Position numbers and translations under genes: made by a program. Source: Archegozetes longisetosus (lineage: Eukaryota; Arthropoda; Arachnida; Sarcoptiformes; Trhypochthoniidae). From it: DNA of 64,000 bases. Shown one piece after another: positions 12,821-25,573 of this stretch (within the stretch, counting starts at the first letter, position 1; every line of letters starts with the position of its first letter). The stretch lies in NCBI GenBank assembly GCA_018873245.2, contig JAEMBT020000007.1:12235129-12299128 (forward strand), given 5' to 3'. Below the pieces are notes generated by a model. That model had not been told where the DNA came from and did no database searches. It was given only the letters and a program-made list of their open reading frames with translations.

Positions 12821-15800
12821 CGTAAAAGTTTTGGCACTTATTCAATGAATCGACGATAGGAAGTCAATACATGAAATGAAATAAACACAAATGAAATAAT
12901 AGTAGAAGAAGCTGAGAGTGCACTGTATATGATTTTTATTCAAGAAATTCACTCTCTTTTATAGACTTTAAGGTAAACTTGAAGCAAAAGTGAGTGGCAA
13001 ATGAGAGAAATCTGTGATTGAAAGTGAATCTCATTTTTATTGCCGTCACCGTCAAATTAGGCCACAAATAAGTTGACACCGATTTGAGCCCATTTAAAAT
13101 GCTTAAGAGAAAATTGAACTGATTTTTTTATTTACGCAGATCCATATATAAATAAAATATAATATATTATAACTAGTATTAGTCTCCTTTATGGTTAAGG
13201 AGTTGAAGGATGAGACGATTAACTGTTTTATGGGTGACCAAAACTTTTCTCAGTTTTTGATTGTGGATAAGATAGTTGTATTGCCAGAGAGAATACACCT
13301 CAAGACCTCAATAACCATATCCTAACTGATTCACTTGCGGTTTCGGTAGTTATGAAACATCCGCTTGTCTTAAATCGCTTTAAGCTTTTACTTAATGCTA
13401 TGGAGTTATAGTTCAAATTTCAAGTTATCCATTACTTTGAGGGATCGTTACTGCAAAACTTAATTAGTAATCATTTCGGCTAAACTTTTAATCCTATTTT
13501 TTCAAGAGATTACGAATGCGTTCTGAATTTCCAGTAGTAATTGATTGATTCTGATAATTGCAGCTGATTCGCGATTAATGTTTTACTTCGAGTCATTTTT
13601 TCGTTTACTTTCAATCGATTGAACGTTTTGATTGATAGAAAAATACGCGTAAAGTCAAACATTTAATGTTCTTCAAAGAGAAACAAGTTTTTAAACTAGA
13701 AAACTGTCCGAATAGTTAATTCAAATACTCAACGAAATGAATAGTTTCTGAAATGAATGCTTTTGTCTCTAAATGCACTCCTCGTCAAAATCAATACAGT
13801 TTCAAATTGAAATTTGATAAAATACTGCGAAGTGAGATGAAGGCAAGATTGCAATTATCTGAAGGAAAGAACGATTCCAAAAACTAATTCGGTTCTTATG
13901 AAATCCCAAATGAGTGATGGCCTAAAGTGATAAACATAATCGAAACTTCAACTTTTCATCATATCCTATTGCGAGCTCTGAATAATCAAACGAACATTTG
14001 AGTGAAAGGAGAGGCGAATTGCAAACACAATAAATTGACCATAAGAGTCGTTTTAATGAGATTTTCACTTTTTAAGTAAGAATCAACATTTATTTGAATA
14101 AAATACTTAAAAACAATTAAAGGCAATTTTGAATTAACTGAAAATCAACAATTTAAAGAATACTATTATTTCTATAAATATGACTAACAAATGCATTTAC
14201 TAATTATGGTATTAGTGGTTTTTGAGCTATAGATCTTAACTAAAAACAAAACCATTTCAAATTCTAGTTCAAGATATGTATGCAAAAATCTTAAGTGTCT
14301 ACTTTTGGCATCCGATCAAAGTTCTATGATTTTGTTTTAGATTTGACAAGATATTTGGCCTTTTAGCTAGTTTTACTTTTAAGAGTGTTCAATATTGTTC
14401 GATCAATTCAATTTGAATTTCATTCAACTCTCGTCAACTTTCACGAGTGAACTAATTTGAAAGGCAATACATCTCACACTATATTTGCGTGTCTTCAGCT
14501 TTTTTATTTATTATGTTCCGAATGTGATGCGATTCAAAGCCATTTGCTTTTTATTAAAAGAAAAACTTAATCACAATAAGAAAAAACATTATCTGAAAGA
14601 GTTTTAAGACTGTAGATGGATCGATAAACTTGTTTGAACGATGAGTAGTATCAGCTCGAAGGATATATTTTCCATATAGTTTATGGTGTATTCGGTCTAG
14701 AGCTATTAAATGATTTGAGTAAGTCGCGTAATAAAGACCGGTAAGCGTTGCGTTTAAGCAGCTAATCAACAGTTATATGTCACATACTGGGTGTTAAACT
14801 GTACTCGATTTTTCTATTGAGATAGTCATCGAGTTATACACTTTTTTAGCTGTTCTTTATATTGAGGAAAAAGAATTTGTTAATTGATAAATTAGCTTGC
14901 GCTTATTCCGTCATAAAAATTGAATCACATCGAAGCGTAACTTCAAAAGCCTTCTTCTTTATATTTTGTTTAGCATATTCTTAATACTTTATCTAAACTT
15001 TAGTCAATCATTTTTTTGCGATATGATTTATAAATGTTGTTCGCTTTCTGCTTAAGTCATTACTTGGTTTTTTGAAAGACTAATAAATTTTAAATGAACA
15101 TACAGTAAGTTCTGACCAATTGCTCTTAACCAACAAATCACGAATGAAAATTCGACAGAGAAACTTATAGAGCATACTATTGACAGAAGATTATTGCAGA
15201 TTATCTTGTTTTATTTTATTTTTCAAAAAGAACATACTGTAATATAAGTCAAGGCCGTAAATATATCCACTTTTGTTTCTCACACCCTCATTTGTTGCAA
15301 TACTAGAAATTGAAATAACCTAAAAACGTTCAAATTCATTACTAATAAAAGGTCTGCTCAAGTTATTCTACGTAAACATTTACTTTATTTTCCTTTAGTT
15401 AATGTCTACATCTGTTATTCATAAATTATCTATCGTAGTGATTGTATTGAAACGATAACTGGACTTATCAGAAAATTTCCTTAAGTTATACTGAATCCCA
15501 CTAAAGAGCCACAGAAACTTTGAGATGTACTAAGTAGCGTTTGGGAGTTCATATGTTTCATTTATCACTCAGTTGCAAACTCATAAAACCAGATTACTTA
15601 AAAAAAACTTAAAGCAAAAGGCGAACGTTCTATAAGTACTTGGCCAGAAGTGCGATAAAATGTAATGATAATGTGCGCTACTATTTATCGGTTACAAAAC
15701 AGCACTATCTTATCAATGTATTTTGCCATATTTTCCTTATAAGACGAGAGTATACTTCAACAATTTAAGTGCAAAATATTGAATGTGGATTTTTTCCAGC

Positions 15801-16102
15801 AACTTCTGCACAATTAGACTAAATTCAACCAAAATTAACATTATTGAAGGCAAAATGAGCAGAACAATCCAATTCATAGTATCAATTCATAAAATTTATT
15901 TTCAAAAGAAGCTCGATAACAATCTTATAATTTAAACATGATGAAAACTTAGTTTACAGCTTGAAAATACTCCAACATAACTTTTAGTTACTATTTATTC
16001 AAATGAATATAGTTTTTAAAAATTTGTAAAAAACAATAATTGTACAGAAAAATTAATAAAAGCACTGGCTCGCAGGTATAGTAGCTAATTACTAGATAAT
16101 GT
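12821..16102. other. Intergenic region, no gene seen
   Basis: About 3.3 kb of AT-rich DNA upstream of DFP2-like gene 1 and downstream of the acyl carrier protein gene, both on the minus strand. Besides the TATA box at 12956-12963 I see no conserved ORF, RNA gene or terminal inverted repeat. A minus-strand ORF at 14554-14769 has no recognisable motif and is probably chance. Confidence 0.45.
12956..12963 (-). promoter_or_regulatory. TATA box of DFP2-like gene 1
   Basis: Read on the minus strand the site is CTATAAAAGAGAG, about 140 nt before the start codon and upstream of the first intron. The same sequence with one change (CTATAAAAGGGAG) stands at a similar distance before the paralogue, which supports a real core promoter. 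Confidence 0.65.
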
Positions 16103-16513
16103 TCAATAATTCAAATTAATGAAAGCAGTTTTATGACAAGCATCGGCATAAAAACTATTTCGAATTTGTTCTTTTTGATTAATATACTGCACGACATCCT
16201 TTAGTCTCATTAAATGTTTGGCATCACTATCAGGTATTTCCATTTGGAATTCTTCCTCAAGTGATTCAATTATTTGAATGTGATCTCCACTATTAAGACC
16301 TAAATTGTCGATCAAATGTGAATCGAGAGTCAATTTTTCACCAATATTTTCAAAATTTTTGGCTGAAATCAACTGGACGGTAGACAATACCCTTTCACTT
16401 ATTGTTGTTTCGCATAAGAATCTCTTAGCGGTAATTTGCGGGAGTGTTTTAGGTTGAATACCAATTTGTTTAACGAGTTGCTTACCAAGAAGTGATGCAA
16501 CGCGCGAACACAT
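16103..16513 (-). CDS. Mitochondrial acyl carrier protein (NDUFAB1-like), divergent
   Basis: A single-exon ORF of 136 residues from ATG at 16513. The first 35 or so residues are basic and Arg/Lys/Gln-rich without acids (CSRVASLLGKQLVKQIG), like a mitochondrial import sequence. The rest aligns with mitochondrial ACP: helix 1 with ERVLSTVQLI, then LTLDSHLIDNLGLNSGD, IIESLEEEFQMEIPDSDAKHL and VVQYI. This protein carries acyl chains on 4'-phosphopantetheine for type II fatty acid and lipoate synthesis, and serves complex I and LYR proteins. The attachment Ser is present, but the usual D-S-L-D reads N-S-G-D. The C-terminus runs about 20 residues past the normal end. There is no intron and no stop, so it is either a divergent working copy or an old retrocopy. 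Confidence 0.85.
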   Translation of the reverse strand: MCSRVASLLGKQLVKQIGIQPKTLPQITAKRFLCETTISERVLSTVQLISAKNFENIGEKLTLDSHLIDNLGLNSGDHIQIIESLEEEFQMEIPDSDAKHLMRLKDVVQYINQKEQIRNSFYADACHKTAFINLNY

Positions 16514-19449
16514 TGTTGACAATTTGTAACTCGCAAGATAAAACTTTTAAACTTGTTTCGTGATGCTTTGAGAGAAAACTTATTTTTATTTTGGCATTGT
16601 AAAGGTTTTGGCATCAGTGCATCAAACCGATTGATTGCAGTCTCAGCAAAAACTTTCGACAAAATCCATTTGTTTTATCTAAATGAAAACAACTTTTTCT
16701 ATTAATACTACCAGCAGTAGTGTAGCCGTCACTCGATGAAGACAGCAAAAATGCATCAAATTCTACGCTTTAAAATTGATTTTGTTTTATAAGTAATCAA
16801 ATTTCAAAATTCTATAAGTAGTAGTTTATTATACAACATAATTAAAAGTTTGGATAAGTTAGACGATTTAGTGAAAGTTCTAGTAGTGGCTCCGCAACTT
16901 CAAAGTCTGGCTCTTGAAGTTGATAATTTTATATCATCATCTTATGTCATTAATCTTAACGGCAAAGACTTCAATATTTAGGAAATCAGATTAGTGTTAA
17001 AATACGGGTTCATCCCATACGCTACCTTGTGAATTAGTGCATTTTTTTCCTAATGCAGGTATCATCAAAAATCTGTCTGAAGCGATGAAGAGGAGGAGGG
17101 AGGAACACATATTAGGTCTTTTTATTCAAAAAAACTTACTCTCAATGTACTGTACAATTCAATTAAATAACTTGATAATATCAGTTAATTATTTACATCA
17201 CGTCAATCTTTAATTGAGTTGGACCCACACCGAATGACCTGCCCGGCCACTGTCTAGTGAGACGAGATTTTTGTTTTTATTGTTAACATTTGTGTTCCGC
17301 TTTCCATCAACTGACATAAAAAAAATTTCCTCGTAAAAATTTTTTGAGTCAAAACAAGTCTGAAGATTAGCAATAGCCTCAATGTTTCGAGACTTAAGTC
17401 CGATTTGATGCATTCACAAACATTTAAATAAAATACCAAATTATCAAATAGTGTTAATGTTTTGCAGTATTCACATAGAACTGAAATTCCTAAATCAATT
17501 TACTGCTGGATAAGTAATCTTATAATTTAAATTCTGATTTTTCGCATCATTTATAAAATTTAAGGATCCCTTAATGTTACAGCCAAAATGATATCTTTTT
17601 CTAAATTAACTCTTCCTCATATATCGCTTCATATTCGTTCATCAAGTTATTGATTTGGTGTAAATCCTATTCGAACACTATTATGGCAGATAAAAAACTA
17701 TTTTTGTTTAATTAACAATCTAAACGATTTTAATGGAGGTTGGTCGTATTCAAGTTATTCAGTTAATCAGTGGTTGGCATTATCAATATAGTACAAAGTT
17801 GACATTTATGCTTGATTAACAGTATAAAGTTCATATAGGAAAACACTAAAGTACACGAAAATCAATTGAAGCACAACAAATTGATTGCATTGCAGTTTGA
17901 TCTTTAGCCATGTAATGCGTCATTAGAATTAAGGTGAACGGCGTTAAATTTGCATCAGCTTAAAACCAAATCAATTTCAATAGATATCGAGGATAATATG
18001 AGTTGATTCTTGATTTTGCAGCTGCAAAAGTGTTTAGTATAGAGTCAGTTATAGAGATAATTCAGTATAACTTTAAAATGAGTAATTGTAATCATAACTT
18101 ATAGCAGTAACTGCTCTTTTTAAAGTTTTACATAAAGATATTGAAACTCTGATCTTGAGTTTTGCCCGATTTTCTCAATAACTTACACTTAATGACCCAA
18201 AGTCCAAACATGAGGTATCAGTTTAGATGATAAATTGCCAGATACGCTAATGAGATATGAGACAATTTATTTTCTATTAAAGTTACCGCGATTAGACATG
18301 TGACTGAGTTACAAGACAAAGTTCAAAGTCTGGATTTTAGATGATATTCAAGTTTTTAAAGCATTGATAGACATGTAAAAAATATGCTCAATGTTTTTAG
18401 TCTCATTTCTTAACTAAGTGCTTCAATTAAAATATGGTTATTAACATGTCATACGTTTTTAAAAAACGCATTGAGAGATAAGTTTGTCATGGACATTGAG
18501 AAAAAATTGAACATAATATAAGTAAACATCACGAACTTATTTAGGTTGAAAATCTTCCTCTAAGTTTATTTATTCGCTCATAGAACAGTAAACTTTTTAA
18601 GACATCTCAAATATTGATACCATTTTAACATGCATTAAAAGTTCAAAATATTATCTGTTCGAACCTTTTCAAAGACATTATTCTAACTTTACAAATATTT
18701 AGAACATTTGGTCTGTAAAATTTACGAATTTTTTTACAAACTTCAACATAATTTCATTAAAATGCAACACAAGTTCATAATTCAGTATGAAAAATGTTAT
18801 CTTACTTAGAATATCAAGTAGTTTCAAATATAGTCTTCTATTGTTTCTAATTTGATTAAGTTTTTACTTCAACTATAGAATGGAGTAATCGCAGGCAAAT
18901 AAAGTTGCGCTCAATATTCAATTCTAATGCTGGACCGAACGATTCATGTGTTTTATGATGTTTTGCGCTCAAAGGATCTTAGAAGCAGTGCAAATCTACC
19001 ATGAAATGAATAAACTATCAACTTTCTTAAAACTATTTTTACTTTTACAATCTATATTAACATCATAATAAAATCTTTGTGCAATTTGAAAAGTTTCGAA
19101 AAGTTTAATTATATTTAGCTCAAGTTTATTATTATTTACTGGAACAGTAAAAGTAACGTTATATCTGCTCATTTGTAAGAAGTTTTGACTTATGCGAGAT
19201 CGTCACAGAGCTAACCCTTAAGAGTAACGTAAGACGCAAGTCGTTTACGCAAAAAGACGCAAACACTAAAAATAAATTAATGGAAAAAAGTTTAAAAGTG
19301 TATTCAACATAAAAGTGTTTTCTTTTAAGTTGATTTTGAATTCGACGAAATTATTGAATAACAATTTGTCGCCTAAATGAAAATAAAAGATTTTTCTGAA
19401 ATTTTAAAAATCTTAATAATAGCTTATTCAAATAAAAATTGTAACTAAA
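16514..19449. other. Intergenic region, no gene seen
   Basis: About 2.9 kb between two divergent genes, so it should hold both promoters. It is AT-rich with no distinct TATA box that I would defend, no recognisable exon and no clear inverted repeat. The short minus-strand ORFs at 17210-17439 have no recognisable motif. Confidence 0.4.
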
Positions 19450-22400
19450 ATGAGTTATAAATATAATTCGAGACGTGGTCCACAAATGGGTCTGAGCACT
19501 AAATTGGATCAAATGATACCACTATTGGAAGCGATCGCTACTTCGAACACTTCAGCCGCAATCGGAACAGCGTTCGGTTCAGGTCTGCAACCTATGCCAG
19601 CGATGGCAACACCTTCACAGATAGCTTTCGCGACACAACCTTTCGATTTGAGTTTCGCGACTCAGCCATTGATGACCAGTTTCGCACTGACAAGTCCCCC
19701 ATCTCAGCACCGTTTTAAGCGCTTTAAACGATCGTCTGATTCGTGTGACAATCTTAATAATAGAAAAAATAGATTCGGCTATAATTCGTACAGCCATAAA
19801 TTCAGTGATGACTACGCTTGTAATAATCGTGATAACTATAGATCTGATGGACAAAGAAAAGGTATTTTTGAAGTTTGAATCTATCGGTTTCTTATAATTT
19901 TGTTTAAACGAGCAATATTTGAAATTTCGTACAAGTAATTCTGAATCTTTTACTTAGCTTCGATTTACCTCTAATTTTAAATTTTCAGATAGACCAAAAA
20001 ACTTTTTTGGTTACAAAGGAGGTAGACCATTAGTGGTCACACCGGAAGATGAGGCAAAAGTTGAGGAATTAAAAGCCGATGGAGCCGTTCCGCACGTAGA
20101 GTCAGGTCAACACGGCTTCAAGTGTTCGTTTTGTGACAAATTCGTTAACTCATTAACCGCTGCCCTCAAACATTTTGAAAGTCCTAAACATATTCGGGTA
20201 CATGAGTATTGAATTATTTTACTTGATTTCATTAAAAATATTTTAAACCTAATTATTTTTCATCGAAAAGGCTCGTAATCTCGAAAATTTGATAGGAAGC
20301 GATGGAAAATTCGTGTTGAAAAGTGATAAAATGAGTGAGAAACAAACGAATCATTTTTTACGCTTGAGATTATTTAGATAGTTTAAGAATTCATTCGACT
20401 ATCTCTCATCAACAATTAAGGAAATAATTATTTTCGTACAATTACAGTCGATCCGACTTATGCTTTGGCCAGAAATAAAGAGTTTAACAGTTTGACCAAA
20501 ACTCAAAGAGAGGAATATTGTGATCAAGGAATTAGATTAAAGGATGGAATTGGGAGTGAAGCTTATTTTTGTGTGGTAACTATGAATTAAATTTTAATTA
20601 GTTTTCAGAAAACTAAAAACTCTTCCTAGTTGAAGGTCTATAATAATTTTCAAATATAGCAATTAAAGTAAAATCAGTAGCGATTAAGACCCAAGTTTCA
20701 TAAAAGAATAACTTATGACCAAACCGAAATGTAGCTTTTTTAGATTTTTACGATCACAACATTTCTTTTACAGACAAATTTTTTGTTTGTATTTTTCACA
20801 GGTATGTGCGATAGCGTTCAGTTCAATAGGAGTAGTTGATCAACATATTAAGGACAAGAAACATTTAACTGTAAGTTCACTCAAAACATTTTGTGCAATT
20901 TAAAAACTGCTTCTTTCCGAAAGAGATTGGAAATCGGTTTTCTCTATCGCCGATTGCAGTTCATTCGAATGTCAATTTACAAAAAAATATGTGCAATCAT
21001 TCGTTTCAATCAAAATAATCTGAGTAATTGATTGTTCGTGCAAATAGTTTAATGAACGGGCTCTAATATCTTGATAAACTTCAATAGTTCAACTCAGATT
21101 TTATTTTTTAAGTAGCATTTCCTTAGTTTAATTACTTTTTTTTTTTAAAGCTGTGCGATAGTAAATGTGAAATTTCTTAATAATAGATAGTAAAGTTTGA
21201 TCCAATTGTTTCACTATCTATGTGATAGTCTTTCTGATCAAATTGAAAACAGCCCAATTTTGAAGCTTAGAAGTAGGAAAAATATTTATAACCTTCAATT
21301 GCTTATTATGTGAAATACTGAAGTGATTCCTTTAAACTAATTATTGTTTGGAATTGAATTGTTCAAACCATGTCCAGTACTTATACATTTGCTCATTTTC
21401 TATTCTTAAATTTAGAGTATGGCAGCAAATAAATTAGGAGGTATGTCACCAATTTAATAGTTCTTCTTTGAAAATAATGAACGCTAAACTCTATTCTTCG
21501 TAACAAATCTATAAATAATATTGTCTGAAAGCAATATTAATTGAAAGAACCGTTGAATTAATTAATTCTGCTGTAACTTTTCCTATATGATTGCATGTGA
21601 GCTGTTTTATTTACTAACTTCAATTATAGCAATCAAAAGCCAGTAATAATAAGGGGTAATCGTTTGAGTGTTTATTGGATCGTTTCGTTTGAAAATTGAT
21701 TTTCCAGTGCCTGCAAACGAGTGTCCTGTTGTTAGTGTGGAAATAGACAGAGACCCTCTTCAATCACTTAAAGAAAAACTACAAAATTTCAAAGAGCCAG
21801 TCATAGGTCTGTAAAAACTTATGAAAATCCTTTCCATACTTTACTCAAAACACTGTGTTGCAGGTCTCGATTATATTAGTGAATACATAGATCCGGATGT
21901 GAATATGCAACGCATCTACGAATGCAAACTTTGTGGTACATGGAATCCAGTCGCCACTATTTTAACACATCTGACTGGTTATCCTCATAGAACTAATTTT
22001 ATTGTAATCAATCAAAGTCTATATATATTGTCAATTATTTGCTTAATTGACGAAAATAAGGATTTCTCATATATTTGTAGAAAGTTTATTACCCGGAGGA
22101 GTCGCATAAGTTTCACAAGAGAACAAAAGAGTCAGTTAATTTGTGCGAACAAATTGCTTGGCGATTCGAAGAGGAGAATGGACGTCAAAAGTGGAAGGTC
22201 AGTAATGAGAAGCCTAACATTCCCGAAAATGGAGTTTTGGCCAATAAGTTTGCTGACAGTTTCCAAATGGGACTAAACAATAAACGAAGAAAAGCATTAG
22301 AAGAAAAAGGAGTTAATCATTTAAGACAATTTATTAGCCTTTTCTATGAGTTAAAATTACAAGAAAATTGTCGCATTGCTGACGATAATGACATTCACAA

Positions 22401-22812
22401 TTGTGTTAATATTATTAATACATTGACTGAAGTATTGCTCAAGCATAAGTTGAAACAATTTCCCGAACAAATGAGAGGATTAGTGGCGCATAAATTGATG
22501 AATAAAGGAATCATAGATTCGTTTACAAATGATTATGAAATTAGCTTTGATGAAAATGCCTGTTATCTCAACTCTGATAGTAATTCTAGCTTTTTGGTAA
22601 AAACGAGTCACGACAATTCAAAAGTGATTCAGCTGTCAGATAATCGTTACTCTGAAGAAATTCTTGAGGAAGAAGTCGAAACTGATACAAAAGAAGCTGA
22701 AACTGACATTAGAGAAGTCGAAGATAACACTGAAGTTAAGGTTGGCTTATTTTCGCAAGCAAATAATGGTAAGGATTCCTCTAATCAATTATCTGATGGC
22801 AATTCAACTTAA
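19450..22812 (+). CDS. Protein with three U1/matrin-type C2H2 zinc fingers
   Basis: Nine exons join in phase to 625 residues: 19450-19861, 19989-20197, 20271-20334, 20448-20575, 20802-20870, 21416-21440, 21708-21806, 21864-22003, 22081-22812. Three fingers share the CX2C-X11/12-HX5H spacing of matrin/U1C-type zinc fingers: CSFCDKF...HFESPKH in exon 2, CVVCAIAF...HIKDKKH split by the exon 4/5 border, and CKLCGTW...HLTGYPH in exon 8. Such fingers usually bind double-stranded RNA or RNA-protein complexes in the nucleus. The N-terminus is rich in Ser, Thr, Ala and Pro with a basic RFKRFKR stretch, a possible nuclear signal. The C-terminal exon is predicted helical and charged, ending in an acidic Glu-rich tail. 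I do not recognise the orthologue. Exon 6 is only 25 nt, so its borders are the least certain. Confidence 0.78.
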
Positions 22813-23307
22813 ACTGAGACTCTTAACTAAAAAGAATATCTTACGAAAATGTAATTTCAACTGAAATGTTCAAAATACTGTTGTGTTTAAGCAGCTTTTT
22901 GTTTTACTTAATTTGCTCAAAAATAGCAGATTGTAATCAAATTATTTTGGTTATATCATATCATTTGAAAAATATTTTTATTATTTACTTTGAAGTTTGT
23001 AATGAAAAGGTATTTAAATGATGAGATTGCTTTAAGTAAAGTTTAACACAGTGGAAGGCACTTGGCTGTCTGGTCATTTACTTTACTTGGCCAGACCAGG
23101 TACCTCCAATACCTTATAATAGATAGGTATTTTAGTCACAAATGTCGCAATTCTATATTTATTGAAAAAATTGCTATCCAAAATTAAGCTTCAACATATT
23201 CTAATTATGTGACTGCATTACTATTTAAATATTATCAATCAGTTTCTTTGTATTCTAAATCAATATTATGTGTAATGTTTAATTACTTGGTCCAATAAGT
23301 AACTGTA

Positions 23308-23559
23308 TATGAAGGCAGAGAGAGAGAGAGAGAGAGAGAGAATGAACTAATGATTCGACCAGAGAACGAGCATTAATTCATATAAAATTTAAGTTCATTA
23401 TGACATATGCGATAAACTTCTACAGGAAAAATTTTATTTAGATATCAACTGTTTTGTAAAAGTTTATCGCATAAGTCATAATGAGCTTAAATTTCATGTG
23501 AATTAAATGCTCATTCTCTAGTCTAATCGTTAGTTCATTTGTTGTTTTCTGCCTTCATA
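23308..23559. mobile_element. Foldback MITE with long arms and a GA microsatellite
   Basis: Two arms of roughly 105-125 nt are inverted copies: the left starts TATGAAGGCAG and the right ends CTGCCTTCATA. Only about 30 nt lie between them, and TA stands on both sides. The left arm contains an expanded (GA)n tract at about 23316-23340; the right arm has only TTTTCT there, so the repeat grew after insertion. No coding capacity is seen. Confidence 0.75.
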
Positions 23560-23563
23560 TATA

Positions 23564-23725
23564 AAGAGTGGTCAATTTGTTTCTGTAGAGAAAGTGTAAC
23601 TCCTACTTCAAAAGTTTAGAAAGCCATTATAGGATAAGATTTCACCTCTTATATCATTTGAATATATAAAGTTAAGCCTATTTTGAAGACATATATTTTT
23701 TTCTAGAAACAAATTGACCACCCTT
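23564..23725. mobile_element. Short TA-flanked MITE with GTGGTCAATTTGTTTCT ends
   Basis: A 162-bp element with inverted ends AAGAGTGGTCAATTTGTTTCT and AAGGGTGGTCAATTTGTTTCT (one mismatch), flanked by TA. It directly abuts the foldback element 23308-23559; only the two TA target sites lie between them. The TA duplication and short non-coding body fit a Tc1/mariner-derived non-autonomous element. Confidence 0.75.
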
Positions 23726-25573
23726 TACATAATGTACATACATAACCCGCACGACGAGATAAGCTGCCGACCACTCTAACTTAAAAATAAGCCACAGCAC
23801 CACTAATTGAATGAGTGAATCTTTTTCTTTGTTTGAACAGCAAAAATTGAATTTTATTAAAAATAAGGAAATAAGTCTCGAATCAAATCTTTTGTTTATC
23901 TTAAGAAGTACTGAAAATCTGAGAATATATAAAAGTTAAGTAGGGTTATATAAAAAAAATTAAATTTAGTATTAAACTTAAAACTAAGTTAATACCTTCT
24001 GGGAAAATTTAATGTTAAATTTTTATGAAATTTTCTATAAACTTATCGTGTTAGATTGAAGTTTTGGGTCAACAAATTACAAAATTGAACCTTTCAAGTC
24101 AAATCATTAGTTAGTCAACCTTTTGCTCAGAATGATCATGTTTTTCACTGGCCAAAACGAATGTTTCGCAAAATTCTAGATATTTGAAGTTGAAATTATT
24201 CAACTTTCAATTTTGCCATAATTAAATATTCAATAATGGCTCTTTAGGCGTCAAAATGCTTGCTAGACTCAGAATTCTAGCCTAAATTTCTGTTTTTATG
24301 TAATGATTAAATTTAATAAATTAATCAAACTTTCTATTAGATTTAAATTCTATTATCTAAAGAAAATTTAGTCAATTTGACGACACTAGTTAGGAGTGAT
24401 ATATTCTGCATCAGAATAAAGACCAGATTCTGCGACAGTTGAGTAAAATCTTCAAACTTTAATGCTTTAGAAGCTTCTTAGAAGAGTGTATTGACAGATC
24501 TGTTCGATTTGAAGATTTTTATGGAGTCAATAATTATAGTGAGACCTAGAGAGCAATCAACAGTCAAATCATATAATTTCTGAGCGCTGTTCAGGGCTTT
24601 ATTTGCAAACAATGTTCAAAGCCTTGTTAAATTTTTCAACTTTTTTTAAGTCTGTTAAAACTTCTAATAAACTTTTGAAGAACTATGCTTTCGGTATTGA
24701 ACCGAAAAAGTTTTGCTTAGCAGTCAATGTGTGCCGGACTTGACAATTAGACACTTTATCATTCGCTCAAATGAACTTATTCTTCTAAACTTTTAAAAAA
24801 GCTAAAATAGTGTAATCTACAAATCATCTGTATCTGAATTGTTGAATAGCTAAACCGGGCCGGGTGCAGACATAGGATGCAGGCACACCACGAACTTCGA
24901 TCAAAATGGCAGTGATCTCGAATATTGAAATCAATCTCTATAAGCAATTAAGAGCTTACATGGATTAAAATGAATCCTAAGGGTATCTTTGAATATTAAG
25001 GACTGTAGCATAGATTGTTTAAATTTGACGCAAAAACTAGATTGTGTGACAATTAGGCCCTGTCAAAAATTAGCACTAGCATTAGCACAACGACAATTAT
25101 ATAAAATTAGTTTTCGTTCAACTATCCCACCAGACTAAGTTTGTACACCCCTTGCTCTCAAAGTTTTCAGTTTTGCCACTACTCTCGTTAAACAAGTTGT
25201 CACTTAACTATTGAATAAAAGATCTGAAAACTTGCTTTCAATTTAAAGTCTAAACAAAAGCTAAAAATAAATAGATTCGTAATTTGTGTTAATTGTATGG
25301 CACAAGAGTCAGAGTGAGAGCGAGACAGACGTGCGTTTGCGTCATATAAATCAATAAGAATTTGTTGTCATAGAAATGACTTCCATTTTACTATTTATAT
25401 TATTTATTACTCAATACTAACTCAAACTCTAAACATTGAATAAAATGTATTCATATTTAAACTAATTTGTAAATAATTGTGTTCTTAAGATGTGATCACT
25501 TAAGTCAAATGAATCAATAGTTTGTTAGCAAAATATATGAATAATAAATCGAATCAATAGTAGTTTTGACGCG

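Larger units (their letters stand above)
22813..25573. other. Intergenic region with two small transposon relics
   Basis: Between the zinc-finger gene and CAMTA, both on the plus strand. It holds the two adjacent TA-flanked inverted-repeat elements at 23308-23725 and a short unusually GC-rich patch near 24855-24905. I see no exon; the CAMTA promoter should lie near its end. Confidence 0.5.

Noticed and set aside
23040..23110. Possible tRNA or hairpin RNA around CTGGTC...GGCCAGACCAG
   Set aside because: The short inverted words do not form a cloverleaf and lack A and B boxes.
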